Assembly (NCBI GenBank): GCA_030539295.1
Contig: JAUNSJ010000016.1
Coordinates: forward strand, 1 to 64,000
Reading direction: 5' to 3'
From: Planctomycetia bacterium
GTDB taxonomy: Bacteria; Planctomycetota; Planctomycetia; Pirellulales; Thermoguttaceae
DNA length: 64,000 nt
Shown: in pieces, positions 8,484 through 17,584 of the stretch
Position numbering within the stretch: position 1 is the stretch's first letter
Layout: the number at the start of each line of letters is the position of its first letter
Notes under the pieces: generated by a model
Seen by the model: the letters and a program-made list of their open reading frames with translations, nothing else
What the model was told of the DNA's origin: nothing
Databases searched by the model: none
Made by a program: the position numbers and the translations under genes

Positions 8484-9581
8484 TCAGCCGGGGAAATTAC
8501 CCTCGCGAAGGTAGGGTTGAATCACTTCAAATCGTGATTCAATTTCGTCCACTATTTCCTGTGTCAGTTTCATTTCAGATACAATTCCCTTGTCAGGGCC
8601 GTTGTCCGCCGGCAGGCGATGTCGCGAGAGCATATTCTTAAAGATACCTCGTTTCTTCCAGACATAAAGATGAAACCCGCGTAAGTTATTTCCGGGAATC
8701 GTTTCTTTGAGGTTCAGCATGAGCAGGAGACGGCTGTAAGCGTCGGCGGCAGCAACGCGGTCACCATTCTCCATATGCTTCCAAATAAGGGCCAACAGAT
8801 CAGCATAAACCGCCCGTTCCGTTATAAGTCCTTCCGTACCAAATCGAGACTGATGCAGCCAGCCGAAACCTCCTTTGGCACTATAAACGCACTTAATGAC
8901 CGGTTTGGCCGCGACCAGTTCCTGCATGCGAGGCAAAATCGGCGGCACTTCCTCTTTGACGTATCCGAAGAAAGGGGATTCCTTCGCAAGCTCGACCAGT
9001 AACTTCACAGACGGTCTTGCCCCTTTATAGCCCGAGCCACCAGAGGTCTGAATAATAACAGGGCGATGCACTACCTCTGCCAAAGCCTGCCAGTACTGAC
9101 GCATGTCCTCTTCTGTCTTCCCGTCATCAGGCGGTCGCGAGATAATCACCTCGGGCTTGAGATCTTCGGCATGTTTCGCGAAAACGAGCATTTCCTCCGT
9201 ATTTTTCCCTTGGACTCCGAGACACAAAGCGGTCTGACGCCCACGCATCGTTTCGGCCAAAATTTCCATACCTTTGAGTTTCTCTTCCCTGGTCAGTAGT
9301 TCTATACTGTCGTTTGACTGTGGCCAAATCATGCCGGGACTGCCGCACCAATCGACGAACCGCGCCTCTTTGGCCAGCACTTCGAAATCGACAGCCCCCG
9401 TTTCCGTAAAGGGAGTCGAAAGAATTGGAAACGGGCCGCGTACCCGCGGGTCACAGGGCACAACGGCGTCTGCGGCATGCACTCTCCCCTGGCCATAGGT
9501 CCATCCGACGACGGAGCAAGCAGCACCAGCCACCAGTGTCTTTATCATGGTTCGTCGATTCATTGTTTTACGCTCGGTCAT
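8484..9581 (-). CDS. Tat-exported DapA/NanA-like (DHDPS family) protein
   Basis: A 365-residue protein with a twin-arginine signal (MNRRTMIKTLVAG near residue 7, hydrophobic to about residue 25) and a TIM-barrel domain of the dihydrodipicolinate synthase family. The Schiff-base lysine is kept (Lys209 in YVKEE). The catalytic Tyr of the usual YNxP motif is replaced (VIIQTSGG), and the Thr pair of the TTGE motif reads QS, so a normal DapA reaction is unlikely. Classical DapA and NanA act in the cytoplasm; an exported version next to a MocA-type oxidoreductase is a planctomycete-style arrangement. GAGGAG precedes the ATG at 9581. It is the second gene after the oxidoreductase, 56 bp apart, on the same transcript. 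Substrate unknown. Confidence 0.75.
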   Translation of the reverse strand: MTERKTMNRRTMIKTLVAGAACSVVGWTYGQGRVHAADAVVPCDPRVRGPFPILSTPFTETGAVDFEVLAKEARFVDWCGSPGMIWPQSNDSIELLTREEKLKGMEILAETMRGRQTALCLGVQGKNTEEMLVFAKHAEDLKPEVIISRPPDDGKTEEDMRQYWQALAEVVHRPVIIQTSGGSGYKGARPSVKLLVELAKESPFFGYVKEEVPPILPRMQELVAAKPVIKCVYSAKGGFGWLHQSRFGTEGLITERAVYADLLALIWKHMENGDRVAAADAYSRLLLMLNLKETIPGNNLRGFHLYVWKKRGIFKNMLSRHRLPADNGPDKGIVSEMKLTQEIVDEIESRFEVIQPYLREGNFPG

Positions 9582-9637
9582 TCACATTTCTCCTCTTCTT
9601 TGGTACTTCTGTAAAAATCAATTCCGAGGACTCCCCA

Positions 9638-11098
9638 CTACATCTTGACCTCGGGAACGACAAAGGGCTCTCGAAAATGGGGTTCGAAGACGGCATTTGC
9701 CTCCACGGAAGAAGGCCCCACGAAACGTTCCGTCGCGGCATCAAGTTCGAGGAAGGAACTCAACTTAAAGTTTCTACCGTCCATCGGAACCCCTTGTGTG
9801 TCCAAGTGCGTTTCGACCTCGGCGAGAATATCGGCAAACGGGCCTCGGCTTCCGACCTGCTCGAGCGCTTCCTTCTTGGAATAATCGTGGCCGACGCGGT
9901 AGGCGGCGTTCGCTGCGTTATACCAGGCTGAAGTGTGATAACCAACTTCAATATCAGCGGTTAGATTCGCAGACGTCCCGTCATAAACGGCATCGCAGAA
10001 GTTCTTCAAATGCAAGGGAACTCCGCTCCGTTCCGTTTCACAGGCAAATTCCTTAATAACCTTGCCGTCAAGGTCAAAAGCGGTCCCGCCGCCCCAAAAT
10101 TTCTCGTAGCGTCCCCCCTCACACCAAACAACATAGCCACTTTTTGGGCCAAAACATGTGCCTGCTGAGCGTCTGTCATTCTTGGCAGGAAGATTAGAGA
10201 TTCCAAAGGCAATCGGAATCTCGCCGGTATCAAAGAGAGTCACAAGTGTATTGGGCGTTTCGCCTGCATCGTTATAACCAACTCTGCCGGCAGCCGTTAG
10301 AATTCGCTTGGGAAATGCGATTCGGTCGCACAAAATATCGTTCCGGCAATCGTCGATCAGGTGTGCCCCCCAGTTACCAGTCTCTCCGTTGCCCGTATTC
10401 CACATCCAATGCCAGTCATAATGCAATTTATCTCGATAGAGAGGACACTCTTGCGCCGGGCCCAGCCACAGATTGTAATCGATTTCGTTGGGTATGGGCA
10501 AGGGCGTGGGGCGAAGACCAATTCCCTTCCGGGGCGCGAACCGATTGATTCGAACCGCGAGAATTTTACCAAGAGATTTTTCTTCATGCAAGAATTTCTT
10601 GATTTCGGCGTGGGTGCGGTCGGTTCTCATTTGCGTTCCGATCTGACACACACGTTTGTACTTTCGCGCGGCGTTGACGACTTGCCGTCCTTCCCAAAAC
10701 GAAAGAGCGAGCGGTTTTTCGACGTAGACGTCTTTGCCGGCCTCCATGGCAAGAATCGCGGCTAACGCGTGCCAGTGGTTACACGTAGCGATAACCACGG
10801 CGTCAACATCCGGGTCGGCAAAGATCTTTCGCATATCGGCACAGGCCTTTGCGTTGGAAAGACGCTTCTGCCACGGTTCAAGGCGGCGTACATCCGGGTC
10901 CGCTATTGCGACCACATCGATCTTATCCATTTCCAGCAGTGTATTGAGCAGAAGAGAACCGCGATTGCCCAATCCGATTACGCCGACTCGCAGGCGTTCG
11001 TTAGCGCCGCGGGCGGACAGCACCGAAGGACAAAACGCAGTTGCGGTGCCCAATGCAAGACAGGAAATCAAAAATCCGCGCCGATTGATGCTACTCAT
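9638..11098 (-). CDS. Tat-exported Gfo/Idh/MocA family oxidoreductase
   Basis: A 486-residue protein: twin-arginine signal INRRGFLISCLALG at residues 5-18, then a Rossmann domain (VGVIGLGNRGS near residue 38, ADPDV after strand 2) and the family signature VYVEKPLALS near residue 130. The C-terminal half is the substrate domain with the GNWGAHLIDDCRND segment typical of secreted planctomycete members. Relatives oxidise or rearrange sugars with NAD(P) carried inside the protein; the substrate here is unknown. It is the first gene of an operon with the DapA-like gene and has a strong promoter at 11189-11216. A role in processing oxidised (keto-) sugars outside the cytoplasm is plausible but not shown. 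Confidence 0.85.
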   Translation of the reverse strand: MSSINRRGFLISCLALGTATAFCPSVLSARGANERLRVGVIGLGNRGSLLLNTLLEMDKIDVVAIADPDVRRLEPWQKRLSNAKACADMRKIFADPDVDAVVIATCNHWHALAAILAMEAGKDVYVEKPLALSFWEGRQVVNAARKYKRVCQIGTQMRTDRTHAEIKKFLHEEKSLGKILAVRINRFAPRKGIGLRPTPLPIPNEIDYNLWLGPAQECPLYRDKLHYDWHWMWNTGNGETGNWGAHLIDDCRNDILCDRIAFPKRILTAAGRVGYNDAGETPNTLVTLFDTGEIPIAFGISNLPAKNDRRSAGTCFGPKSGYVVWCEGGRYEKFWGGGTAFDLDGKVIKEFACETERSGVPLHLKNFCDAVYDGTSANLTADIEVGYHTSAWYNAANAAYRVGHDYSKKEALEQVGSRGPFADILAEVETHLDTQGVPMDGRNFKLSSFLELDAATERFVGPSSVEANAVFEPHFREPFVVPEVKM

Positions 11099-11188
11099 TT
11101 TGTCACCATTTTTCTTTCTTCTGTGTACCCGTGTCTGTTTCCAAAAGGCGTCACCAATCGCCTGTCAGAAGAAGTCCTGTTTCCACCC

Positions 11189-11216
11189 ATTATAAGTCGC
11201 CCAAGAGGCTTGTCAA
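11189..11216 (-). promoter_or_regulatory. Sigma-70 promoter for the MocA/DapA-like operon
   Basis: On the minus strand, TTGACA (11216-11211), a 16-bp spacer and TATAAT (11194-11189) match the consensus at all twelve positions. Transcription would start about 85 bp before the ATG at 11098. Confidence 0.8.
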
Positions 11217-11374
11217 CGGAAAATCAGTCGCGCAAAACGTCAAATACAGAACATTTTGAATCATCCGGGGTAGCGAGTTAAAGTTTTTGGTAAAATTTGA
11301 CGATTATACTGATTAAGGTGGTTTTTCTGCCTGTAGGAATTATAGTAGACAAAAATAAAAACGCGAGGTGTGCC

Positions 11375-12451
11375 ATGAGGGGAATTGACTGTTTTATCAG
11401 GGTTGCCTGTTTTGTCATAATTTTAGGAGCCGCTGCGGGTCAGGGCTTGGCGGGCGACTCTCAAGGGACAGGAATGCTCCCGCTGGGCATGGAGGTATCG
11501 GTACCGCTTGAGTCGACGTCGTCGGTTGACGAATTTACGTCGTGGCAGGCGGCGCAAACGGAGCTTGGTACTGCGGTTGGAGAGACAGAAGAGAGCGACT
11601 TGATTTTTCGAGGCGCCTCGCGTAAAAGTTCCCTGTCACGTCAAATACTCAATAAAAGCGGTCTGTCGAGCATGACCCAAGTCTGGGCCAATGCGTATCT
11701 GGGCGGTGGCACACTTGAGCCGCAGAACACGCCGGAAATGGACCGCGACCTGCTCGGTGCCATGGTGGGGATGAATTTCAGTATGCTCGGCGGGACCGTA
11801 TCCGGTTTCTATAATTACAATAAGGGCTCGCTTGAGGCTCAAAATTCCTCGCTGGACCAGACGACAAACCTGGGCGGCATCGGATATTCCAATAGTGCAA
11901 GCTGTATCTACTGGTCGCTGGTCGGTGCCGGTGGAATCGACAGTTACGAGACATCCGGAGCCATGCCGGCCAGGTCGTTCGACGGCTGGCAGGCGCTGGG
12001 TCTAATCGAAGTGGGGGGCGAGATGGATACCGGTAGTCTCTTCGTTCTTCGGCCGTTTACCATGCTTCAGTACAGCTACTTAAAGCACGACGGACTGCCA
12101 GACGTTTTTGAGGAGCAGAAGAACGCGGCGTTCTGGTCGACGATGGGCTCGCGAGTTGACATACGCCTCGGGTCCGATACGTTCAAGATACAAGGGCGTA
12201 TGGCTTGGGTCCACCAGTTACTTTCGGACAACGACCCGATAACGAACTACTGGTTCGGCCGTGTGGCAGGGACGGTTACGCCATCACAATGTCATTTTAC
12301 CGGGTCGACCGGACGTGATTACTTCTGGGGCGGAATCGGCCTGAAGATGGCCTTCTTCTCGCGAATCGCGATAAGTCTGGACTACGACGTACTGATGAAC
12401 GGCTATCAGAACGTCCAACTCGGCTCGCTTGGCCTGCTCATGGCGTTCTGA
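11375..12451 (+). CDS. Autotransporter-type outer-membrane beta-barrel protein
   Basis: A protein of about 358 residues from the ATG at 11375, which is preceded by GAGGTG; an earlier in-frame start at 11297 would bury the signal peptide. Residues 1-27 form a signal peptide (MRGIDCFIRV, hydrophobic core, GLAG). From about residue 105 the sequence alternates polar and hydrophobic residues with many Gly, Tyr, Trp and Phe, as in a barrel: SSMTQVWANAYLGGG, MVGMNFSMLGG and similar strands. It ends in Phe (GLLMAF), a hallmark of barrel-assembly substrates. This resembles the C-terminal barrel domain of planctomycete autotransporters, here with only a short passenger of about 75 residues. Its role is unknown. 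Confidence 0.65.
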   Translation: MRGIDCFIRVACFVIILGAAAGQGLAGDSQGTGMLPLGMEVSVPLESTSSVDEFTSWQAAQTELGTAVGETEESDLIFRGASRKSSLSRQILNKSGLSSMTQVWANAYLGGGTLEPQNTPEMDRDLLGAMVGMNFSMLGGTVSGFYNYNKGSLEAQNSSLDQTTNLGGIGYSNSASCIYWSLVGAGGIDSYETSGAMPARSFDGWQALGLIEVGGEMDTGSLFVLRPFTMLQYSYLKHDGLPDVFEEQKNAAFWSTMGSRVDIRLGSDTFKIQGRMAWVHQLLSDNDPITNYWFGRVAGTVTPSQCHFTGSTGRDYFWGGIGLKMAFFSRIAISLDYDVLMNGYQNVQLGSLGLLMAF

Positions 12452-12479
12452 CGGTAGTGGCGGAGCAGCAGGCGACTGG

Positions 12480-12551
12480 GTCGGACAGGGCCCCGCGGGC
12501 CATCTTGTCCGACTCCAAGCTCCAGACAGGGCACTCGCATACCCTGTCTGG
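12480..12551. terminator. Two perfect stem-loops between convergent genes
   Basis: GTCGGACA (12480-12487) pairs with TGTCCGAC (12506-12513), enclosing an inner GGGCC/GGCCC stem. Directly next to it, CCAGACAGGG (12522-12531) pairs with CCCTGTCTGG (12542-12551) over a ten-base loop. Both lie in the 113-bp gap between convergent genes. Neither is followed by a T-run, so they may stop transcription in a T-independent way or protect the 3' ends. Confidence 0.5.
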
Positions 12552-12564
12552 CGAACGCACGTGA

Positions 12565-14811
12565 TTACAAACTCCCGATCACATACCGGAGTACATCGAG
12601 GTAAATCACCCAGAACATGAGTCCGAGAATCAGGAAGAGTCCCAGATAGCTCAAAATAATCTGGATATTTTCATTGGGCGGCCGACGAAAGATGGCTTCG
12701 TAGAGCAGGAAGACGATGTGTCCCCCGTCGAGGACCGGAATCGGCAGGAAGTTGACAACAGCCAGGTTCGCGCTAATCATGCACAAAAAGAGCAGGAAGA
12801 CGCCACCACCGGAGGAGGCGGTCTTGTATGCCGCGTCGATAATCATGCCAGGCCCGCCTAGCGCCTTAACGGAGACCGTACCTCCTATGTGCCGCAGGAA
12901 CTTGTAGACCAAGCCCATCATCTCAACTGTTTTGTGCCATCCGAAGGAAACGGCGGCGGCCAGGGATGGCGCCTTACGCTGGATTACGTCGGTGCCGAAG
13001 ATGAGACCGCGGTCGACCCGGTACGCATCGTTCGCTTCCCGGATCGTAGTCACCAGATTGACCGTTTGGTCCTCTGTTGTCTTGACCGTAACGGAGACGG
13101 GAGTGCCCGCCGGAAAGTAGTTTATTCCCGTCGCAAACCAGTAGACGACCGTGGAGTCGAGTCGCCCTGGCTTCGACTTGATTTCAATTCCGCCCTCGGT
13201 TACAGTACCAAGCTCGGCCAGACTTTTGTATACTTCGCGTGTTTCCTGGTCCGCACTGGAGTCGGGCTTTTGCAGTTGGATTAAAATGGATTCAATGCGT
13301 CCATCGAGCGGACTGGCCTGATCCTCACAGGCAATGGACTCGTCAATTGCGCCAATGCAGGGGAGCACTTCGTAGCAAAGCCCGAGAAAGCCGCAAGCAA
13401 GCTGGCTCTTATTCGTTCGAAACCCGGTGTAAGGCGAGTCGGTGGAAACGGACATGGGGAGATCGACCAGTTCACCATCGCGTCGCACGGTGAGGACCAG
13501 TGAGGTCGTTCGCGGACTTTCACCGGCAGCACCATGGCAGGAAGCCCACACCTTATAGGGGAATTTTAATGCGTTGAGAATCGGTTCATTATTGACGGCA
13601 AAGAGAATGTCACCATGCTGTGTAATTTCTCCTTTTTCGTTCCGTTGCTGAACCCGGACGCCAGCCCTGTCTGCGGGAGAGCCTTTAATCAGGGAGGTCA
13701 CTTCACCCATTTTCAGGGTAAGGCCCGTCTCATGCCAAGGCTGGGGGTCGGCCACGACCGTTTTCTGCTCTTGACCCTGTTTCTTCGGCTGGAAGGTAAA
13801 GGCAATAGGTTTATCGATAAAGCAGCGAAGAATCTGTTCGTAGTCGCCAGGGTTCTGTACTGGTACATCGTTCATGGCGACCAGGGTATCGCCCGCAGCG
13901 AGCACCCCGTACTGTTCATCCCGCAGTTTATTCTTTTCCGCGGAAAATCCGTGATACCAAGGCTGTTTCAGGTCTGCCAGTTTAACGGATGAGGCCGGCA
14001 TAATGCCTATGGTGGGCGTCATTCCGCCTTTGGTCAGTTTCGGTTGGACCTCGACGGAAACGGTCGTCGGCTCCTCTTCTCCCAGCGGCTTGCGAGTCAG
14101 GTCAACGGCAATGGATTCGCCGTTGATCAGGCTAATGGGAACTTGAGAAAAGGCGGAGACCGGCTCACCATTCATCTTGACGATATGATCACCGGCGCGA
14201 ATTCCCTGCTGCCATGCGGGCGTGCCAGGCAGTACGGTTCCGACCCGACTGGAGGCTTCCGGGAACCCGAGCATGGCGGCACCGACGGCACAGACAAAGG
14301 CAAAAATAATGTTCATAACGACCCCTGCGGAAATAATCGCCATGCGTTGGGGTACGTTTTTGGCCAGGTAGCTGTCGGGCGCGTACATAGTTTTTTCCAG
14401 AGCGGCAGTCTCTTCCGCTTTGCGGGCAGCGGCCGCCTTGGCGTCCGGGTCGTCCGTCTCGCTCAATTCGGCAACTTCCGCCTTGGCACGGTCGAGCTCC
14501 GCCTTAATACCGCCGGGGTTGTCTTCCTGCCCCAACATTTTGACATAGCCGCCCAGCGGCAGCCAGCCGAGTCCGTATTCGGTGTCGCCCCATTTAAAAT
14601 GAAAGAACTTAAAGCCCCAGGCGTCGAACCAGATATAGAACTTATCACAGCGCACACCGCACATGCGGGCAACGATGAAGTGGCCCCACTCATGAACGAT
14701 AATAAGAGCGTTAATACCCAGGACGACCAGAATAACCCGCCAGGCGACGAGAAGCATATGGTGCAGGGAGGAGGAATCGGGCGCGGAACCCCACAGGGTC
14801 ATGAAATCCAT
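12565..14811 (-). CDS. rseP: Site-2 membrane metalloprotease RseP, with several PDZ domains
   Basis: A zinc membrane protease that cuts substrates within the membrane, typically anti-sigma factors. His40-Glu41-Trp-Gly-His44 is the HExxH zinc site in the first helix, and NFLPIPVLDGGH near the C-terminus is the second zinc motif. Between them lie three PDZ-like stretches: near residues 205-290 (GTPAWQQGIRAGDHIVKMNG), around 335 (GVLAAGDTLVAMNDVPV) and around 395-440 (GSPADRAGVR...GDILFAVNNEPI). At 748 residues it is far longer than the ~450 of E. coli RseP, largely from the extra periplasmic domains. The ATG at 14811 follows TTGGAG and lies inside the end of dxr; an ATG 60 bp upstream is less likely. 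The pairing with dxr is common in bacteria. Confidence 0.88.
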   Translation of the reverse strand: MDFMTLWGSAPDSSSLHHMLLVAWRVILVVLGINALIIVHEWGHFIVARMCGVRCDKFYIWFDAWGFKFFHFKWGDTEYGLGWLPLGGYVKMLGQEDNPGGIKAELDRAKAEVAELSETDDPDAKAAAARKAEETAALEKTMYAPDSYLAKNVPQRMAIISAGVVMNIIFAFVCAVGAAMLGFPEASSRVGTVLPGTPAWQQGIRAGDHIVKMNGEPVSAFSQVPISLINGESIAVDLTRKPLGEEEPTTVSVEVQPKLTKGGMTPTIGIMPASSVKLADLKQPWYHGFSAEKNKLRDEQYGVLAAGDTLVAMNDVPVQNPGDYEQILRCFIDKPIAFTFQPKKQGQEQKTVVADPQPWHETGLTLKMGEVTSLIKGSPADRAGVRVQQRNEKGEITQHGDILFAVNNEPILNALKFPYKVWASCHGAAGESPRTTSLVLTVRRDGELVDLPMSVSTDSPYTGFRTNKSQLACGFLGLCYEVLPCIGAIDESIACEDQASPLDGRIESILIQLQKPDSSADQETREVYKSLAELGTVTEGGIEIKSKPGRLDSTVVYWFATGINYFPAGTPVSVTVKTTEDQTVNLVTTIREANDAYRVDRGLIFGTDVIQRKAPSLAAAVSFGWHKTVEMMGLVYKFLRHIGGTVSVKALGGPGMIIDAAYKTASSGGGVFLLFLCMISANLAVVNFLPIPVLDGGHIVFLLYEAIFRRPPNENIQIILSYLGLFLILGLMFWVIYLDVLRYVIGSL

Positions 14812-16022
14812 TTTTGAATCTCCAAGCGTGTCCAAAGTTCCAGCTCGCCAAGGCGATGGAAATCGGGGCACGGGTCATAAGGGTGGATGGAAAGGGCATG
14901 TTCACAGGCAGGTACAATCCGGTCGAACGGCAACTGCCCATGTAAAAAGGCGTTCACGGCGACTTCATTAGCCGTGTTGAAAACGACGCCACAGGAACCG
15001 CCCCGGGCAACGACGTCGTAGCCCAGGGCCAATGCGGGATACTCGCCAGGTCCGGGCATTGCGAACTCGAGCTGACACAAACGGTGCCAGTCCATGCGTT
15101 GCGACGGACCACGGTGACGCTCGGAATCGTAGAGCGCAAATTGAATCGGGAGCTGCATATCCGGCGGACTCAACTGCGCGACAATTGCGCCGTCGATAAA
15201 CTCGACCATGGAATGAATAATCGACTGCGGATGAATAACGACGGACAGTTTGTCGCCTGAGACGCCAAAGAGCCAGTGGGCTTCGATCAGCTCAAGCGCT
15301 TTGTTTACCATGGTGGCCGAATCTATGGTTATTTTTTTGCCCATACTCCAAGTGGGATGGGCTAGTGCGTCGGCGACGGTAACCCCCTGGAGGCGATCGG
15401 GAGCCCAACCGCGAAAGGGCCCGCCGCTGGCGGTTAAAATGAGGCGTTCGACTTCCGGGCAACAAGCGACCGGGCACTGCCAGGGCTTACCGGATTCCGG
15501 CGTGAGTCGCCGTGCGTGAAGACATTGGTAAATGGCGCTGTGTTCGCTGTCGACCGGGATAATCCTCCCGTGTCCTGCTTGTACTAACGACGTAAGTAGT
15601 TCTCCCGCGACGACTAACGACTCCTTATTCGCCAAGGCCACGGTCTTGTTGGCTTCCAGGGCCGCTCGTGTACTGCAAAGTCCGGCCGAACCGACAATGG
15701 CGGAGAGAACGACATCAATATCGTCGCCAGTGGCCACCTCTTCCAGAGCGGCGGCTCCGACGAGCAACTCGGTTCCGCAAGGTAACTCGCGAAGACAGGA
15801 GCAATCGGCATTTGGGTCCGAAACCACAACGGTTTTCGGGTGGTAACGGTGCGCCAGCTCAAGCAGAACCTGGGTTTGACGATGGACTGTCAGTACGCTC
15901 GGCACGAGGCAACCGCCCGAATGCTCTATAACATTCAAGGCACTCCGGCCGATACTGCCGCTGGCCCCCAGCAGGGCGATCCGGCGGGGTGTATGCCTAT
16001 CGGTATGTGTGCTTTGTGTCAT
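14799..16022 (-). CDS. dxr: 1-deoxy-D-xylulose 5-phosphate reductoisomerase
   Basis: Dxr catalyses the first committed step of the MEP isoprenoid pathway, converting DXP to MEP with NADPH. The 407 residues carry GASGSIGRSAL near residue 19 (NADPH binding), ANKESLVVAGE near residue 130, DSEHSAIYQCL near residue 158 (metal and substrate residues), TASGGPF near residue 193 and HPTWSMGKKITIDSATMVNK near residue 216. The length fits the family. Its stop overlaps the rseP start by 13 bp, so translation is coupled. A TATAAT-like box lies on the minus strand at 16127-16122, without a clear -35. Confidence 0.94.
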   Translation of the reverse strand: MTQSTHTDRHTPRRIALLGASGSIGRSALNVIEHSGGCLVPSVLTVHRQTQVLLELAHRYHPKTVVVSDPNADCSCLRELPCGTELLVGAAALEEVATGDDIDVVLSAIVGSAGLCSTRAALEANKTVALANKESLVVAGELLTSLVQAGHGRIIPVDSEHSAIYQCLHARRLTPESGKPWQCPVACCPEVERLILTASGGPFRGWAPDRLQGVTVADALAHPTWSMGKKITIDSATMVNKALELIEAHWLFGVSGDKLSVVIHPQSIIHSMVEFIDGAIVAQLSPPDMQLPIQFALYDSERHRGPSQRMDWHRLCQLEFAMPGPGEYPALALGYDVVARGGSCGVVFNTANEVAVNAFLHGQLPFDRIVPACEHALSIHPYDPCPDFHRLGELELWTRLEIQKWIS

Positions 16023-16361
16023 AAATGGGTGGTTGTTTCTAGGGTCGCGACTGATATTTCTATTGCATGACGCTTTTCTTCCCGCGTTCGGGGGAGGTCA
16101 CGCAAGGTAATTCCTTTCTCTATTATACGTGGATTATTCCATTTTTAAAGGTCCTTGCCGGAAAATTTGAAAAAGTTGGCCCCGACATGTAACAAAAACG
16201 GGCGGGTCAGCGTCTTTCTAAGTATGCAGAGCCATGGTCGCGACACCATTTCGTCTCGCCGTTGCGTCTGTTTACCCGTTTCAAGTCTGCTTGGCAGAGG
16301 CGAAAAAGTTTAGTGGAATCGAAGTGGAAAAGTACAGTAACACCTTAAGGAGACAAAGATT
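16023..16361. other. Intergenic region between divergent dxr and a secreted-protein gene
   Basis: This 339-bp stretch separates two divergent genes and must hold both promoters. A minus-strand TATAAT (16127-16122) could serve dxr. For the plus-strand gene I see only the ribosome binding site TTAAGGAG before 16362. No coding frame, repeat or RNA gene is evident. Confidence 0.5.
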
Positions 16362-17570
16362 ATGTTGAATCGAGCAGGAAGAGTTTTTTCTCTGTTGGCC
16401 ATGCTTCTGGTATTTGCAGGGACCGTCGCGGCGCAGGAGAAGTGTCATTGGGCGACAGGGGACGATATTGTCATCGTGCATTATCCGGCCGTAATAGCCG
16501 GTGCGAAGGTGGTTCGCGAGACCGCCGATTCTTCCGAATGGAATGCCTTTCTTGCCGGCGCTATGGATAAGATAAGGAGTACTTATAGCGAGAAGATTGC
16601 GAAGGCGGAACTGCCCGCACAAGTGGAAAACTGGGCAAAGCAGCAAATTTCATCCTTTCTTAATCGGAGTCCGGAAGGAGCGACTTCCTTACTCGGAGAA
16701 GCGGCCAGTCAGACGCGAGCGATCGTGCTGGCCCTGAACTTTAATCCGGAAGGCACCCATTGTGACGACAAGGTGGTCGGGACCTTGACCGCCGTTCTTA
16801 ATATTGACCCGGCTGACAATACAGACGTGCGCCAATTCGTAACGGACCGGCTCCCCCACGAAGTTGTCAGTGAAGAGAATGGCATGACCCTCCTTAAAAT
16901 TACCACGCCCAAAGGCGCGGCCTGGCTGGCCAAAACGAAGATGGGAAGCTCCACGAAAACGGCTATCGTTATCGGCAGCGACCAGGAAATGGTAACCGCC
17001 AAAGGCAAGGAGTACAATAGCTCCAACGAACTGGCCGATGCCGTTACGGCGAACAAGAACGTCCTGAAGTCGGTTTATATTAACCCGCGGTTCATTAAGA
17101 AGTTCATGCCGAAACTGGATGGTCTGGCGGAACAGGCCAAGGAAAAAGCAGGCGACGTGGCCAAGGAGCAGATTCGCAAGAACGTACCTGACTGGTTCAA
17201 TGCCTTGAACGTACCGGAACTCGGACGGAATATCTGTCGGAAATTCGAGTCTGTTGTCTATACGGTGGAAGAGAACGAAGATACCGGAATTGGCCTGACA
17301 TTTCAGGCCAACGCCGCAACGGAAGAGGATGCCCAGCAGCTCAAAGACCTTATCGTGGGAACTTTTGCCCTGATTCGGATCCAGGTCGACCAGAAAGGGG
17401 ACGACGCTACGGAACCGGAAAAGAAGGCCTGTCAGTTCCTCAAGAATATTGAACTGCAAAATGAAGGCAAAGCCATTTACGTTAAAGTTGACCTGACCGC
17501 TGGCATGGTCACCAATTGGCTTAAGAGTTCGCTCAAAAAAGCCGTCGATTCGCCCATAACAGCGCCGTGA
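16362..17570 (+). CDS. Secreted protein of unknown function
   Basis: A 402-residue protein with a clear signal peptide (MLNRAGRVFSLLAMLL, cleavage likely after VAAQ near residue 25). The mature part is a mix of helix and strand with many charged residues, a Lys/Glu-rich amphipathic helix near residues 255-275 and two Cys-containing segments. No catalytic motif is recognised. The sequence looks like two similar alpha/beta halves (residues ~30-200 and ~215-390), reminiscent of planctomycete secreted proteins that are annotated only as hypothetical. AAGGAG lies upstream at good spacing. A stable hairpin follows the stop, so it seems to be transcribed alone. Confidence 0.7.
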   Translation: MLNRAGRVFSLLAMLLVFAGTVAAQEKCHWATGDDIVIVHYPAVIAGAKVVRETADSSEWNAFLAGAMDKIRSTYSEKIAKAELPAQVENWAKQQISSFLNRSPEGATSLLGEAASQTRAIVLALNFNPEGTHCDDKVVGTLTAVLNIDPADNTDVRQFVTDRLPHEVVSEENGMTLLKITTPKGAAWLAKTKMGSSTKTAIVIGSDQEMVTAKGKEYNSSNELADAVTANKNVLKSVYINPRFIKKFMPKLDGLAEQAKEKAGDVAKEQIRKNVPDWFNALNVPELGRNICRKFESVVYTVEENEDTGIGLTFQANAATEEDAQQLKDLIVGTFALIRIQVDQKGDDATEPEKKACQFLKNIELQNEGKAIYVKVDLTAGMVTNWLKSSLKKAVDSPITAP

Positions 17571-17584
17571 CTTTGGACGCACCC

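Noticed and set aside
12573-14817. Several long plus-strand open frames opposite rseP
   Set aside because: They lie antisense to a gene with clear zinc-protease motifs and have no domain of their own; the high GC at third positions explains the open antisense frames.
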